From NCBI GenBank assembly GCA_900465675.1, contig UBJR01000007.1, positions 186,001 through 250,000 of the forward strand: DNA of 64,000 bases, read 5' to 3'. Below the pieces are notes generated by a model. It ran no database searches and was not told the origin of the DNA. It saw nothing but the letters and a program-made list of their open reading frames with translations. Each line of letters starts with the position of its first letter. Within the stretch, counting starts at the first letter, position 1. The position numbers and the translations under genes are program-made. Positions 1 through 9,469 of this stretch are shown here, one piece after another. Source of the DNA: Hyphomicrobiales bacterium. GTDB lineage: Bacteria; Pseudomonadota; Alphaproteobacteria; Rhizobiales; Rhizobiaceae.

Positions 1-573
1 GGGCTGCTCTTCGGCATATTCGATCTGTCGCACGGAACCACACTTTACTATTTCGTACTCATTGGTTTCATAATCGGTATCGGGATCACCTATCGCATCA
101 TGCAATCGCCTTTCGGCGAGGTTCTGCTGTCCATCCGGGAAAGCGAGCCACGAGCGATTTCCCTTGGCTACAAAACCAACAATTACAAGTTCCTCGTCTT
201 TGTTCTATCGGGGGCTTTGGCTGGCTTTGCTGGATCGCTGAAAGTTTTTGTGGGTCAAAACGCCTCCCTTACCGACGTGCATTGGTCTATGTCAGGCGAG
301 ATTGTCCTCATAACACTGATCGGCGGTCTCGGCACGCTGCTAGGTCCAGTCGTGGGATCTTTTATCGTGATTGCCATGCAGCAATATCTTGCCGACTTTG
401 GCCAATGGGTAACGGTGCTCCAAGGCCTCGTGTTTATACTCTGCGTACTATTGTTCCGCCGTGGCATCATCGGTGAACTCTTTCACTATTCTGGTTTACG
501 CTCTCAGAAAAGACGGACGCAAAAAGCAGGCCACACAAAAATGTACGAGACCAAATTGGACGCAAAAGGTTGA
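1..573 (+). CDS. Branched-chain amino acid-type ABC permease (LivM-like), 5'-truncated by window edge
   Basis: This is the C-terminal part (about 190 residues) of an inner-membrane permease of the LivM family, which imports branched-chain amino acids or related small amides. The frame is open from base 1, so the start lies outside the window. Family hallmarks are visible: the short cytoplasmic loop with GEVLLSIRESEPRAISLGY (the EAA-like loop that contacts the ATPase), then several hydrophobic segments and the glycine-rich GGLGTLLGPVVGS stretch typical of LivM. The last 25 residues are a basic, hydrophilic tail. Substrate cannot be told. No ATPase or binding-protein gene follows, so its partners must lie upstream of the window. 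Confidence 0.85.
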   Translation, partial: GLLFGIFDLSHGTTLYYFVLIGFIIGIGITYRIMQSPFGEVLLSIRESEPRAISLGYKTNNYKFLVFVLSGALAGFAGSLKVFVGQNASLTDVHWSMSGEIVLITLIGGLGTLLGPVVGSFIVIAMQQYLADFGQWVTVLQGLVFILCVLLFRRGIIGELFHYSGLRSQKRRTQKAGHTKMYETKLDAKG

Positions 574-1358
574 ATACTGCGTCCTCGGTTAAATACCTGA
601 CCAACGCGTTGGCCCGACCGGCCTCGATGCGAGGCGTGATCCAGAATTTCTTATCTGTCAGCATGACCGCATGGGGAATCGGTGTCTCGGCCGGTTCCAA
701 ATCTGTCCGAGGATGGGGGAAAAAATACGTGAGCCGTGCCGGAGACGCATTTCGATTTCCTTGCACGGCGTCACCTTCGAGAAATTGATATGTCGAATGT
801 CGATAGATGCTGGGATGGGATGATTAGAAGGCCTGATATTCGCTTGCGAGGGTTGTGAACGCTATGGGCGTGCATAGTTCGCCTAACCATGGACCGGAAA
901 CGTTGCTGTTTCGGAAGCAATGATCTGCCATAGCCACTTGTGCCCATGGTCGAACTTGATCCCAAGAAGCATCCGATCGTAAGAATTTCGCCGGAGCAGG
1001 TGACGGTGGCGGCTGGTTGGCACGGTTGCTGACATCGATCGATGCTATCGCTAAAGATTCCTCACCTGATGCCACTGTGGCGAGCTGGCCCACCATCGCC
1101 AAGCGATCTCCATCAAGGGCTCAGTTGATCAGTCCGCCTTTCCGATTTCAGAGCTAACGCCACCAAGTTTAAAAGGCTCTACCTGGCGACCGCATCGGAC
1201 TTTTTTTATCGCGCATGTCAACAAGCCTCGGAATTTGAAAGCCAGTGGCCACTGCGCTGCGCCTGATTGATGACGGTGCCGGTTGACGACCTGTCTTGAC
1301 GGCAGGGCCTCCGCATGAAAACTTCATCTGTAAATGCGTGTTCCCTGAATTTCGGACC
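574..1358. other. 785-base stretch with no intact gene
   Basis: Between the permease and the GlxA-type regulator all six frames are interrupted by stops; the longest open stretches are under 100 codons and none resembles a family I recognise. It may hold a decayed gene, since short frames persist on the minus strand around 470-1100, but I cannot assign it. The promoter of the downstream regulator must lie at its right end; no clear -35/-10 pair stands out. Confidence 0.5.
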
Positions 1359-2315
1359 ATGGCTATGATTGCAATCCTCGTTTACCCCGACTTTCAGCTT
1401 CTTGACGCGACTGGTCCGGCCGCAGTGTTCGAGGTTGCTCGGAGATATGTGCCTTCCGCCCCCGATATAAAGATGATTGCGGTTAAAGGTGGAATAGTAC
1501 GAAGCTCGTCCAAGGTTGAAGTCGTGGCCGCGGAACTGCCCCCGGCAGTTGAAGTGTCAACATTGATAGTAGTTGGAGCTTTAGAAATTGAGGAAGTCAT
1601 TAAGTGCCAGTCAACGATCGCCTACGTTCGCCAGCTTGCGAGTGTAGGTGTGCGGATCGCGAGTGTCTGCTCTGGCGCATATGTTCTGGCTGAAGCTGGT
1701 CTGCTCGATGCACGAAAGGCAACGACCCATTGGTGCCGTACGCAGGATTTTGTTGTGCGCTACCCTAACGTCAGGCTTGATCCTGATCGGATCTATCTCA
1801 ATGACGGTAATATTTGGACATCTGGCGGTGTTACAGCTGGCATCGATCTCGCTTTGGCCATTACGAGCCATGATCACGGCGATGATATTGCCAAGGAGGT
1901 TGCACGCCAGCTCGTAGTCTACCATCGGCGCGGCGGGGGCCAGTCACAGTTCTCGTCCTTGCTCGAGTTGAAATCTCCCGACGGGCGTTTCGGACCTTTG
2001 TTATCGTGGGTAAGAGAGAATTTGGACAAAGCGCTTACCGTTGAAAATCTTGCGGACCGCGCCGGCCTCAGCCCTCGTCACTTCGCACGGGTTTTTACAG
2101 CTGAAACAGGCGCAACGCCGTCCAAAGCAGTCGAGCGTTTGCGGTTAGAAGTCGCTCGCGAGCGGGTCCAAACAACCAGTGAACAAATAGAACAGGTGGC
2201 CGAATCTACGGGATTTGGGGATGCCGAAAGAATGCGTCGGGCCTTTGTACGCGCCTTCGGACAACCGCCCCAATCATTGAGGCGAGTGGCACGAAACAAA
2301 GTGACCCATTATTGA
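1359..2315 (+). CDS. GlxA-family transcriptional regulator (DJ-1/PfpI domain plus AraC-type HTH)
   Basis: A regulator of about 318 residues. Residues 1-170 form a class I glutamine amidotransferase-like DJ-1/PfpI domain (AILVYPDFQLLDATGP at the start, and the nucleophile-elbow region ASVCSGAYVLAEAGLL). The last 100 residues are an AraC-type double helix-turn-helix (ENLADRAGLSPRHFARVF; FGDAERMRRAFVRAFGQPP). Such proteins sense nitrogenous metabolites and activate adjacent catabolic genes. An upstream in-frame start at 1296 exists, but MAMIAILVYPDF at 1359 fits the family N-terminus. The target is not evident, because the neighbours are a truncated permease and an Lrp-type gene. Confidence 0.85.
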   Translation: MAMIAILVYPDFQLLDATGPAAVFEVARRYVPSAPDIKMIAVKGGIVRSSSKVEVVAAELPPAVEVSTLIVVGALEIEEVIKCQSTIAYVRQLASVGVRIASVCSGAYVLAEAGLLDARKATTHWCRTQDFVVRYPNVRLDPDRIYLNDGNIWTSGGVTAGIDLALAITSHDHGDDIAKEVARQLVVYHRRGGGQSQFSSLLELKSPDGRFGPLLSWVRENLDKALTVENLADRAGLSPRHFARVFTAETGATPSKAVERLRLEVARERVQTTSEQIEQVAESTGFGDAERMRRAFVRAFGQPPQSLRRVARNKVTHY

Positions 2316-2555
2316 GACCTCATGACATTCAAAAGCCTAAGACACTGAAAGAACGCGAAATAGCGAGTGGGATGTCAATGGCCATCACGGAGGCCTAATC
2401 TAGGCAAGATGATGTGCCAAGCACCCGTCGAGGAATCTGCCAAAATGCCTGCATTTCCTGCCATTGAGGTACGTCTGCTGCCAATGTCGATTGCTGGTAA
2501 GTCTCGGGCGAAGTATGTGGAATGAGAATGCTGGCGGATAGAACCGGGAGTTAAC

Positions 2556-3047
2556 ATGAAGCTTGACAGCTTCGACAGGAAAATTCTTGCCGAGCTTCAG
2601 AGATCGAGCAAACTTACGAATGTTGAGCTGGCCTCTCGAGTCGGCTTGTCTCCCTCCCCATGCCTGGCGCGTGTCAAAGCGCTAGAGGCCGCCGGCGTTA
2701 TCAAAGACTATGTCGCACTTCTTGACTCCGAAAAACTCGGTGGCACGATTAGTGTTTTTATCCATGTCACCCTTGAACGCCAATCGGAACAAGTTCTCGA
2801 TATTTTCGAAAAAACCGTTTCCCGTCTGCCCGAAGTGATGGAGTGCTACCTCATGTCCGGAGACGCGGACTACCTGCTCCGGGTGGTCGTTCGTGATACC
2901 AACGGACTAAGGGATTTCGTGCTTGACAAGCTGACCCGAACACAAGGGGTTGCGAATATCCGTTCGAGTTTTGCTTTGAAACAAGTAAAGTACAACACGT
3001 CTCTCCCGATTAGAGAGCTTTGGCCGAATACCGACAGCCAGAAATAG
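2556..3047 (+). CDS. Lrp/AsnC-family transcriptional regulator
   Basis: A 163-residue Lrp/AsnC regulator. The N-terminal helix-turn-helix is clear (DSFDRKILAELQ, then LTNVELASRVGLSPSPCLARVKALEAAGVI), followed by the C-terminal RAM/AsnC ligand-binding alpha/beta domain (VMECYLMSGDADYLLRVVV). A purine-rich GGGAG precedes the ATG. These proteins form oligomers that respond to amino acids. It lies 334 bases upstream of aceE in the same direction. That position suggests it controls the pyruvate dehydrogenase/acetolactate synthase cluster, which would be an amino-acid-responsive alternative to the usual PdhR; that link is inference. Confidence 0.9.
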   Translation: MKLDSFDRKILAELQRSSKLTNVELASRVGLSPSPCLARVKALEAAGVIKDYVALLDSEKLGGTISVFIHVTLERQSEQVLDIFEKTVSRLPEVMECYLMSGDADYLLRVVVRDTNGLRDFVLDKLTRTQGVANIRSSFALKQVKYNTSLPIRELWPNTDSQK

Positions 3048-3381
3048 TCACTTGGCGGGATGGGCTGCGGCCCAATTTCTGCATAATCAGCGTGAACGCG
3101 AAATCTTTCATTGCGTAAAGAAAGAAGCGACGCCGAAATTGAGGCGGTGGGACAGGGTAGTGCTCATCTCAAATATCTCGTCACGGGCCGCCTCAACCTC
3201 CTTATGCTTCGGTTGGCTAGATCGGGATGACCTCAGTCGAATGTATCGCCAATTTCATTGTGATGCTGAGTTTTGCCTTCATCGCCGCACAATATGCTTT
3301 TTTTATAATTTTTAGGACCAACTTCAGCAGAACTGCAAAATGCGCCGATGATAAAACCTCCTGCAACTCGGAGGAATACTC
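3048..3381. promoter_or_regulatory. lrp-aceE intergenic region, likely aceE promoter
   Basis: This 334-base gap holds no convincing gene. Its right third is AT-rich, with a run of T and TATAATTTTTAG around 3298-3315, consistent with a promoter for aceE. A strong ribosome-binding site (CTCGGAGGAA, about 3367-3376) lies just before the aceE ATG. No sharp palindrome for the Lrp-type regulator was picked out by eye. Confidence 0.4.
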
Positions 3382-6063
3382 ATGGACATGTTGCCCGGTC
3401 AGACAGAACTTCACACAGCAAATGCGAATGACAGCGATCCCATTGAAACCCAGGACTGGTTGCAGTCGCTGGAGATCGTCAACAAGATCGAGGGCGGCCG
3501 CCGCGCTCGCTTTCTGCTGGACGCGTTGGATCGCCGTGCGAAGCAACTGGGTGTCGTCGAAGACAGCCTTCCATACTCGCCTTATCGCAATTCGATCGAG
3601 CTCGAAAAACAGCCGCCGTTTCCGGGCGATTTGGCGATGGAAGAGAGGATAACATCCATCATCAGATGGAATGCCCTGGCAATGGTCGTGCGCGCAAACC
3701 GCGCATATGGCGAACTCGGTGGTCACGTTGCGAGCTATGCATCGGCTGCTGAGATCTTTGAAATTGGCTTCAACCACTTTTTCCATGCCAAGACCGAGGA
3801 TCACGGGGGCGACCTAGTTTTTTTCCAGCCTCATTCCGCACCTGGTGTCTATGCACGCGCTTACCTAGAAGGGCGTCTCAACGAAGACAATCTTGCGCAT
3901 TACCGACAGGAAATCGCGGGTGACGGACTATGCTCATATCCGCACCCCTGGCTGATGCCAGATTTTTGGCAGTTTCCAACAGGCTCGATGGGAATCGGGC
4001 CGATCAGTGCCATCTATCAAGCCCGGTTCATGCGCTATATGCGAGATCGAAAGCTTCGCGACACCGATCAGCAACATGTGTGGGGCGTGTTCGGCGACGG
4101 CGAAATGGATGAGCCCGAATCGATCGCGGCACTTTCTCTTGCTGCGCGAGAGAAGCTCGATAATCTTACATTCATCATCAATTGCAACTTGCAGCGTTTG
4201 GACGGACCCGTCCGCGGCAATGGTCAAATCATCCAAGAGCTTGAGAGTCTCTTCAAAGGCGCGGGCTGGAACGTAATCAAGGTTCTCTGGGGTTCGGAAT
4301 GGGACCCAATTTTCGCAAGAGATGAGAACCACAGCCTGCTCAAGCGCTTCGCAGAAACAGTTGACGGCAAATATCAAACGCTCGGCGCAAAAGATGGCGC
4401 CTACAACCTTGCAAATTTCTTCGACGGCGATCCAGAAGTCCGCAAGCTGGTTGCGCACATGTCAGACAAGGATATCGACCAACTCAAACGCGGCGGTCAC
4501 GACTTCCGCAAGCTTTACGCCGCCTTTGCAGCTGCAAAGTCCGTGAAAGGACGCCCGACAGTTATCCTGGCAAAGACCAAAAAGGGATACGGTATGGGCG
4601 GGGCAGGCGAGTCGCGCATGACAGCTCATCAAGCCAAAAAGTTGGACGTCGGCGCACTTATCGCATTCAGGGACAAGTTCAATCTTCCGCTAACCAACGC
4701 ACAAGTTGAAAATCTCGAATTCTTTCGTCCCGCCGACGATTCAGCCGAGCTTCTATATCTGCATGAGCGTCGTAAGGCGCTGGGCGGCTACCTGCCCAAG
4801 AGGCAAAGCAATGGCGCGGGCATCGATGTCCCGGCTCTCTCGAGCTATGCTGACTTCGCGCTCCGTGCAGACAACAAGGAAATGTCGACGACAGTCGCTG
4901 TTGTCCGACTGTTCAGCAACCTTCTCAAGCACAAGGAACTTGGACCCAGGATCGTGCCCATCGTCGCCGATGAGGCTCGGACATTCGGCATGGACAATCT
5001 CTTCAGGCAGGTCGGGATTTATTCGCCTGTCGGCCAGCTTTACGAGCCCGAAGATGCCGGCTCCATGCTCTATTACAAGGAGGCCGTAGACGGCCAGTTG
5101 CTTGAAGAAGGAATTACTGAGGCGGGGGCGATCTCGTCGTGGGTTGCAGCGGCGACGTCTTACAGCGTTCATGGTCAGCCAATGCTTCCCTTTTACATCT
5201 ACTACTCGATGTTCGGCTTCCAGCGAGTAGGGGACCTGATTTGGGCTGCGGCTGATCAAAGGGCGCGGGGTTTTCTGATCGGCGCTACTGCAGGTCGCAC
5301 AACTCTGGGCGGCGAAGGTCTGCAGCACCAGGATGGCAACAGTCATGTCATGGCGGCGATGGTGCCAAACTGCCGCGCATATGACCCCTGCTATGCTTAT
5401 GAAATGGCTGTCATTCTCGACCACGGTGCTCGACAGATGCTGCAGGAACATAAGGACGAATTTTACTATATCACCGCCATGAACGAGAGCTATTCCCAGC
5501 CGACAATGCCGGAGGGCGTTGAAGAGGGCATCCTGAAAGGCATGTATCGTTTGAGTGGACCTTCCGCCGCTGGCGCACCCAGACTGCTGGGTTCCGGCGC
5601 GATCCTTCCGGAGGTCGTGGCGGCCGGTAAGCTCCTGCAGGAAGAATGGGGCGTGGAGACCGAGGTCTTCAGTGTGACAAGTTTCACCGAGCTGGCGCGC
5701 GAAGCAAGAGAAGTCGAACGTGAGAACATCTTCAATGCTGATGCGCCAGCTAGAAAAAGCCATGTTGAAACCCTTCTTTCGGGTTCCGCGCCTATCATTG
5801 CTGCAACGGATTATGTCCGTGCATTGCCGCAGTTGATATCATCATATGTCACAGCAAAGTTCATGGCGCTCGGTACCGATGGCTTTGGGCGCAGTGACAC
5901 ACGCCAGGCGCTTCGATCCTTCTTCGAGGTGGATCGATATCACATCGTCGTTACGACACTTTCAGCGCTGGCCGCCGAGGGTAGAGCCGACCGCAAGTTG
6001 GTCTCTGAGGCTATCGAGCGGTACAAGCTGAACGGTCAGCAAGCCGCTCCTTGGCTTCGCTGA
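3382..6063 (+). CDS. aceE: Pyruvate dehydrogenase E1 component, homodimeric type
   Basis: An 893-residue protein of the usual length for the single-chain E1 of pyruvate dehydrogenase, which decarboxylates pyruvate on thiamine diphosphate and acetylates the lipoyl group of E2. The ThDP/Mg motif is visible around residues 237-270 (GVFGDGEMDEPES, then NCNLQRLDGPVRGN). The transketolase central domain and C-terminal domain follow (DEARTFGMDNLFRQVGIYSP; TAGRTTLGGEGLQHQDGNSH). GGAGG lies 9 bases before the ATG. It is followed by aceF and lpd in the same direction. Rhizobia normally use the heterodimeric PdhA/PdhB E1, so this type on such a replicon is unusual and points to acquisition from elsewhere. 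Confidence 0.95.
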   Translation: MDMLPGQTELHTANANDSDPIETQDWLQSLEIVNKIEGGRRARFLLDALDRRAKQLGVVEDSLPYSPYRNSIELEKQPPFPGDLAMEERITSIIRWNALAMVVRANRAYGELGGHVASYASAAEIFEIGFNHFFHAKTEDHGGDLVFFQPHSAPGVYARAYLEGRLNEDNLAHYRQEIAGDGLCSYPHPWLMPDFWQFPTGSMGIGPISAIYQARFMRYMRDRKLRDTDQQHVWGVFGDGEMDEPESIAALSLAAREKLDNLTFIINCNLQRLDGPVRGNGQIIQELESLFKGAGWNVIKVLWGSEWDPIFARDENHSLLKRFAETVDGKYQTLGAKDGAYNLANFFDGDPEVRKLVAHMSDKDIDQLKRGGHDFRKLYAAFAAAKSVKGRPTVILAKTKKGYGMGGAGESRMTAHQAKKLDVGALIAFRDKFNLPLTNAQVENLEFFRPADDSAELLYLHERRKALGGYLPKRQSNGAGIDVPALSSYADFALRADNKEMSTTVAVVRLFSNLLKHKELGPRIVPIVADEARTFGMDNLFRQVGIYSPVGQLYEPEDAGSMLYYKEAVDGQLLEEGITEAGAISSWVAAATSYSVHGQPMLPFYIYYSMFGFQRVGDLIWAAADQRARGFLIGATAGRTTLGGEGLQHQDGNSHVMAAMVPNCRAYDPCYAYEMAVILDHGARQMLQEHKDEFYYITAMNESYSQPTMPEGVEEGILKGMYRLSGPSAAGAPRLLGSGAILPEVVAAGKLLQEEWGVETEVFSVTSFTELAREAREVERENIFNADAPARKSHVETLLSGSAPIIAATDYVRALPQLISSYVTAKFMALGTDGFGRSDTRQALRSFFEVDRYHIVVTTLSALAAEGRADRKLVSEAIERYKLNGQQAAPWLR

Positions 6064-6176
6064 AGGAGTGATGCGCCGCGGATTGCGATCCACACACAAG
6101 TAGTTCGAATGGGTTTGCGGAGACGGCGTCATTTTCGCCTCTCGAACAAAAAGTTATGATGAGGGAGGCGGCGTCG

Positions 6177-7496
6177 ATGGGCGTTCACCAGACGATTGAA
6201 TTACCAGATATCGGTGACTACAAGGATGTGCCTGTAGTCGAAGTCATGGTGAAGCCAGGTGATCTGGTCACAGTGGATCAGCCGCTCATAGTCCTGGAGT
6301 CGGACAAGGCGACAATTGAGGTCCCGTCTCCCATTGCCGGTACAGTTGTGGAGCTTTTGGTCCAGCTGGGGCAGAAGGTCTCGAAGGGCGTCCCAGTTGT
6401 TCTTATAGAAAGCGGCGAAGGAAACGGGCAGGCTACGCCGGAAGCGATCCCGACACCGGCTCTCGACGAAAAGCCTTCGCAGCCCGCTTCTGTGTCTAAG
6501 GAGACTGGCAGCACAGGTTCCCTTGGCGCTCAAGCCGCCGTCTCTACTCCGAGTAGGGCGGAGACGCGCTCATCGAATGCTTCAACATCCGTTCACGCAA
6601 CGCCGTCAGTCCGAGCATTCGCACGCGAGCTTGGCGTTGATCTCGCCGGCGTAGAACCCAGCGGTCCCAAAGGGAGGATTTTGCGTGAGGACGTCCAGAG
6701 TTTCGTTAAGGCGCAACTGGCGAATAAGGGTGGAAGCGCCCACGCAAGTGGGCCGGGACCAGGGTCTGCAATACCGGTTATGCCGAAGTTTGAATTTGCG
6801 AAATTCGGTGAAATCGATCGCGTACCGCTCTCTCGCATACAGCAGATTTCAGGCGGCAACCTGCACCGCAACTGGCTGAATATCCCGCACGTCACAAATT
6901 TTGACAACGCAGATGTCACAGACCTCGAAGCTTTCCGGTTGGCTCTCAATGCTGAAAAGCGTGAGCCCCCCATCAAACTGACCATGGTCGCTTTCTTGAT
7001 CAAGGCCTCGGCGCTTGCTCTTGCGGCTTATCCGCGCTTCAACACTTCGCTTGATGGCTCCGATCTTATCCAGAAGAAATATGTTCACGTCGGCTTCGCA
7101 GTGGACACTCCCAAGGGTCTGATGGTTCCCGTCATCCGCGATTGTGATCGGAAGGGCTTGATAGAAATCGCGACCGAGATGGCTGCACTTTCGGAGAAAG
7201 CACGCCAAGGAAAGCTCGCGTCCGCCGACATGGAAGGCGGCTGCTTCTCGGTCTCCTCGCTCGGAGGCATAGGCGGGGCTGGTTTTACACCGATCATCAA
7301 CGCGCCCGAGGTCGCAATTCTCGGAGCGGCGCGATCGCAGATGCAGCCGATCTGGGATGGCGCGGCGTTCCAACCAAGGTTGATAATGCCGGTAAGCCTT
7401 TCCTGGGATCACCGCGTCGTCGACGGTGTGGCAGCGGCGCGCTTCCTTGGCTACTTGGCAGCAATTCTTGGCGATTTTCGCCGAGCGATCCTGTGA
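6177..7496 (+). CDS. aceF: Dihydrolipoamide acetyltransferase (E2 of pyruvate dehydrogenase)
   Basis: A 440-residue E2 core enzyme that transfers acetyl groups from E1 to CoA. It has one lipoyl domain (residues 1-75; lipoyl lysine about residue 44 in ESDKATIEVP), an Ala/Pro/Ser-rich linker, a peripheral-subunit-binding domain (SVRAFARELGVDL...GPKGRILREDV, about 140-180) and the catalytic domain with SWDHRVVDGVAAARF near the C-terminus carrying the active-site His and Asp. An upstream ATG at 6156 is possible, but GAGGGAGG at about 6160-6167 sits correctly for the ATG at 6177, whose product begins directly with the lipoyl fold. One lipoyl domain, rather than the three of enteric AceF, is notable because the partner Lpd brings another. 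Confidence 0.93.
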   Translation: MGVHQTIELPDIGDYKDVPVVEVMVKPGDLVTVDQPLIVLESDKATIEVPSPIAGTVVELLVQLGQKVSKGVPVVLIESGEGNGQATPEAIPTPALDEKPSQPASVSKETGSTGSLGAQAAVSTPSRAETRSSNASTSVHATPSVRAFARELGVDLAGVEPSGPKGRILREDVQSFVKAQLANKGGSAHASGPGPGSAIPVMPKFEFAKFGEIDRVPLSRIQQISGGNLHRNWLNIPHVTNFDNADVTDLEAFRLALNAEKREPPIKLTMVAFLIKASALALAAYPRFNTSLDGSDLIQKKYVHVGFAVDTPKGLMVPVIRDCDRKGLIEIATEMAALSEKARQGKLASADMEGGCFSVSSLGGIGGAGFTPIINAPEVAILGAARSQMQPIWDGAAFQPRLIMPVSLSWDHRVVDGVAAARFLGYLAAILGDFRRAIL

Positions 7497-7533
7497 ACGC
7501 GATTGCCACTTAGATCTATTTGCGAGAATTGAA

Positions 7534-9252
7534 ATGTCAAACGTCGAAATATTGGTCCCCGATCTGGGAGATTTCAAGGAAGTCCTGGTTGCCGAAGTCT
7601 TCGTCAAGGCGGGGGACGTTGTGGCGCCGGAGCAACCAATCGCCGCCGTGGAAACGGACAAGGCGACTATGGATATTCCGTCTCCTTCAAGCGGCAAGGT
7701 CGTGTCCGTCGCGGTCGTGGTCGGAGACAAGATCGGGAAAGGATCGTTGCTTGCGGTCGTTGAGACGACAGACATGTCCAATGGCGAGAGGTCGCCGACA
7801 GTCGCGCCTCCTGCTCCGGATTCCGCCAAAACGCTCGACGCCGGTATCGATATTTCGGCCTCAGCATATGATCTAGTAGTGATCGGCGGTGGGCCGGGAG
7901 GGTATTCAGCCGCCTTCCGGGCGGCTGATCTCGGTCTCAAAGTGGCACTCGTCGAGCGGTATGATACGTTGGGTGGGGTTTGCTTGAATGTCGGATGCAT
8001 ACCATCCAAAGCTTTGCTTCACATTTCGGCGGTTAAGGAAGAAGCGGAGAGAATGGCCGCACACGGCGTGGCTTTCGGTCCGGCCGTCGTTGATCTCGAG
8101 AAGGTCAGGGACTTCAAAACGGCGACGATTCGAAAGCTAACGGATGGCCTCGCCGGGATGGCGAAAGCACGCAAGGTTGAAATCATAACCGGTGCGGCGA
8201 AGTTCTCGGGAACGCATCACCTTATCGTCTCCGTTGATGGGGCTGAGAAGCGGGTGGATTTCAAATCCTGCGTCGTGGCGGCTGGATCTTCTCCTGTGGC
8301 CCTCCCATTTCTGCCAGACGACCCGCGGATCGTCAATTCGACCGGTGCGCTTGAATTGGCGGCGATCCCGTCGCGGATGTTGGTTATCGGCGGAGGCATC
8401 ATCGGTCTGGAGATGGCAACGGTCTACAGTGCGCTTGGAGCGCGTGTTGATGTCGTCGAGCAGCTGGAAGGCATTCTGGCCGGGGTCGATCGCGATCTGG
8501 TTGCGATCTGGCAGAAACGAAACGCGCACCGCTTTGATCGGATCATGGTGTCCACAAAACTGGAAGCTGTCTCTCCCACCGAGACGGCGCTGGCTGCAAG
8601 CTTTGACGGCGGACATGAAGATGGTGCTTACGATCTTGTCCTGCAGGCCGCAGGCAGGCGTCCCAATGGCGGCAGCCTCGACCTTGAGACAGCTGGCGTG
8701 ATCGTTGAGAAAGGGTTCATCCGTGTCGATCGGCAGATGCGCACCAATGTGCCGCACATATATGCGATAGGCGACATCGTCGGCCAGCCGATGCTTGCAC
8801 ACAAGGCGGTGCATGAGGGACATGTTGCGGCCGAATCTGTCGCCGGGCACAAGTCGGCATTCGACCCGATGGTCATTCCCTCCGTCGCCTATCTTGATCC
8901 GGAGATAGCTTGGGTGGGAATGACGGAGGACGCTGCAAAGTCGGAAGGGATCGCAGTGAAGGTGGCGCGTTTCCCTTGGGCCGCATCCGGGCGCGCGATC
9001 GCAAACGGGGCCGATTACGGGATGACGAAGCTTATCTTTGCAAAAGATACGGGCCGCATTGTTGGCGGGGCAATTATCGGCCCTAACGCCGGCGATATGA
9101 TCGGCGAGGTGTGTTTGGCAATCGAGTTGGGAGCGGATGCCGTGGATATAGGCAAGACCATACATCCCCATCCCACCCTCGGTGAAACCATCGGAATGGC
9201 AGCGGAAGTGGCCGAGGGCGTCTGCACCGATCTTCCGCCGGCGAGGCGTTAA
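7534..9252 (+). CDS. lpd: Dihydrolipoamide dehydrogenase (E3) with N-terminal lipoyl domain
   Basis: A 572-residue E3 flavoenzyme that reoxidises dihydrolipoyl groups with NAD+. Residues 1-75 are a lipoyl domain (lipoyl lysine about K43 in TDKATMDIPS), joined by a short linker to the FAD-binding motif (VVIGGGPGGYSAAF). The redox disulfide is C150-C155 (CLNVGCIPSK), the NAD-binding motif is VIGGGIIGLEMA, and the catalytic His-Glu is in HPHPTLGE near the C-terminus. The frame is open upstream to 7426, inside aceF, but the ATG at 7534 gives the normal N-terminus. E3 fused to a lipoyl domain is typical of betaproteobacterial and neisserial pyruvate dehydrogenase operons, which supports a foreign origin for aceE-aceF-lpd. 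Confidence 0.94.
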   Translation: MSNVEILVPDLGDFKEVLVAEVFVKAGDVVAPEQPIAAVETDKATMDIPSPSSGKVVSVAVVVGDKIGKGSLLAVVETTDMSNGERSPTVAPPAPDSAKTLDAGIDISASAYDLVVIGGGPGGYSAAFRAADLGLKVALVERYDTLGGVCLNVGCIPSKALLHISAVKEEAERMAAHGVAFGPAVVDLEKVRDFKTATIRKLTDGLAGMAKARKVEIITGAAKFSGTHHLIVSVDGAEKRVDFKSCVVAAGSSPVALPFLPDDPRIVNSTGALELAAIPSRMLVIGGGIIGLEMATVYSALGARVDVVEQLEGILAGVDRDLVAIWQKRNAHRFDRIMVSTKLEAVSPTETALAASFDGGHEDGAYDLVLQAAGRRPNGGSLDLETAGVIVEKGFIRVDRQMRTNVPHIYAIGDIVGQPMLAHKAVHEGHVAAESVAGHKSAFDPMVIPSVAYLDPEIAWVGMTEDAAKSEGIAVKVARFPWAASGRAIANGADYGMTKLIFAKDTGRIVGGAIIGPNAGDMIGEVCLAIELGADAVDIGKTIHPHPTLGETIGMAAEVAEGVCTDLPPARR

Positions 9253-9469
9253 TGCGGACGACCTGCCATGGCCCACCGCAGCCTTCATGATGAAGGGTCG
9301 AGAGCGCTTATCGGCACTCTTATCATCTGTTGACGCGTCTTGCCGAATTCCATGCGAATTTCAGCATAATGTGCTCGGCAAGGCGAATAAGAGACGTTCA
9401 ATCGGCAGATAATTTTTCCTGGCGAATGCTAGGAAAACGTAAGTAAAACGCTGACGGACCTGTCTGACC

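Noticed and set aside
467..788. Overlapping frames of 72 and 99 codons downstream of the first permease
   Set aside because: Neither shows a family match or ribosome-binding site; I could not tell a decayed gene from chance.
3217..3804. 195-codon minus-strand frame at the aceE 5' end
   Set aside because: Covers the aceE promoter and first third of its N-terminal region; no family features.
4753..5763. 336-codon open frame on the minus strand
   Set aside because: It lies wholly inside aceE, whose domains and motifs are unambiguous; the antisense frame has no recognisable family and unusual composition.
6849..8009. 386-codon minus-strand frame spanning aceF and lpd
   Set aside because: Antisense to two clear genes; low-complexity Ser/Arg-rich translation.
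8137..9288. 383-codon minus-strand frame opposite lpd
   Set aside because: Shadow of lpd caused by GC bias; no ribosome-binding site or family features, and His/Arg-rich composition.
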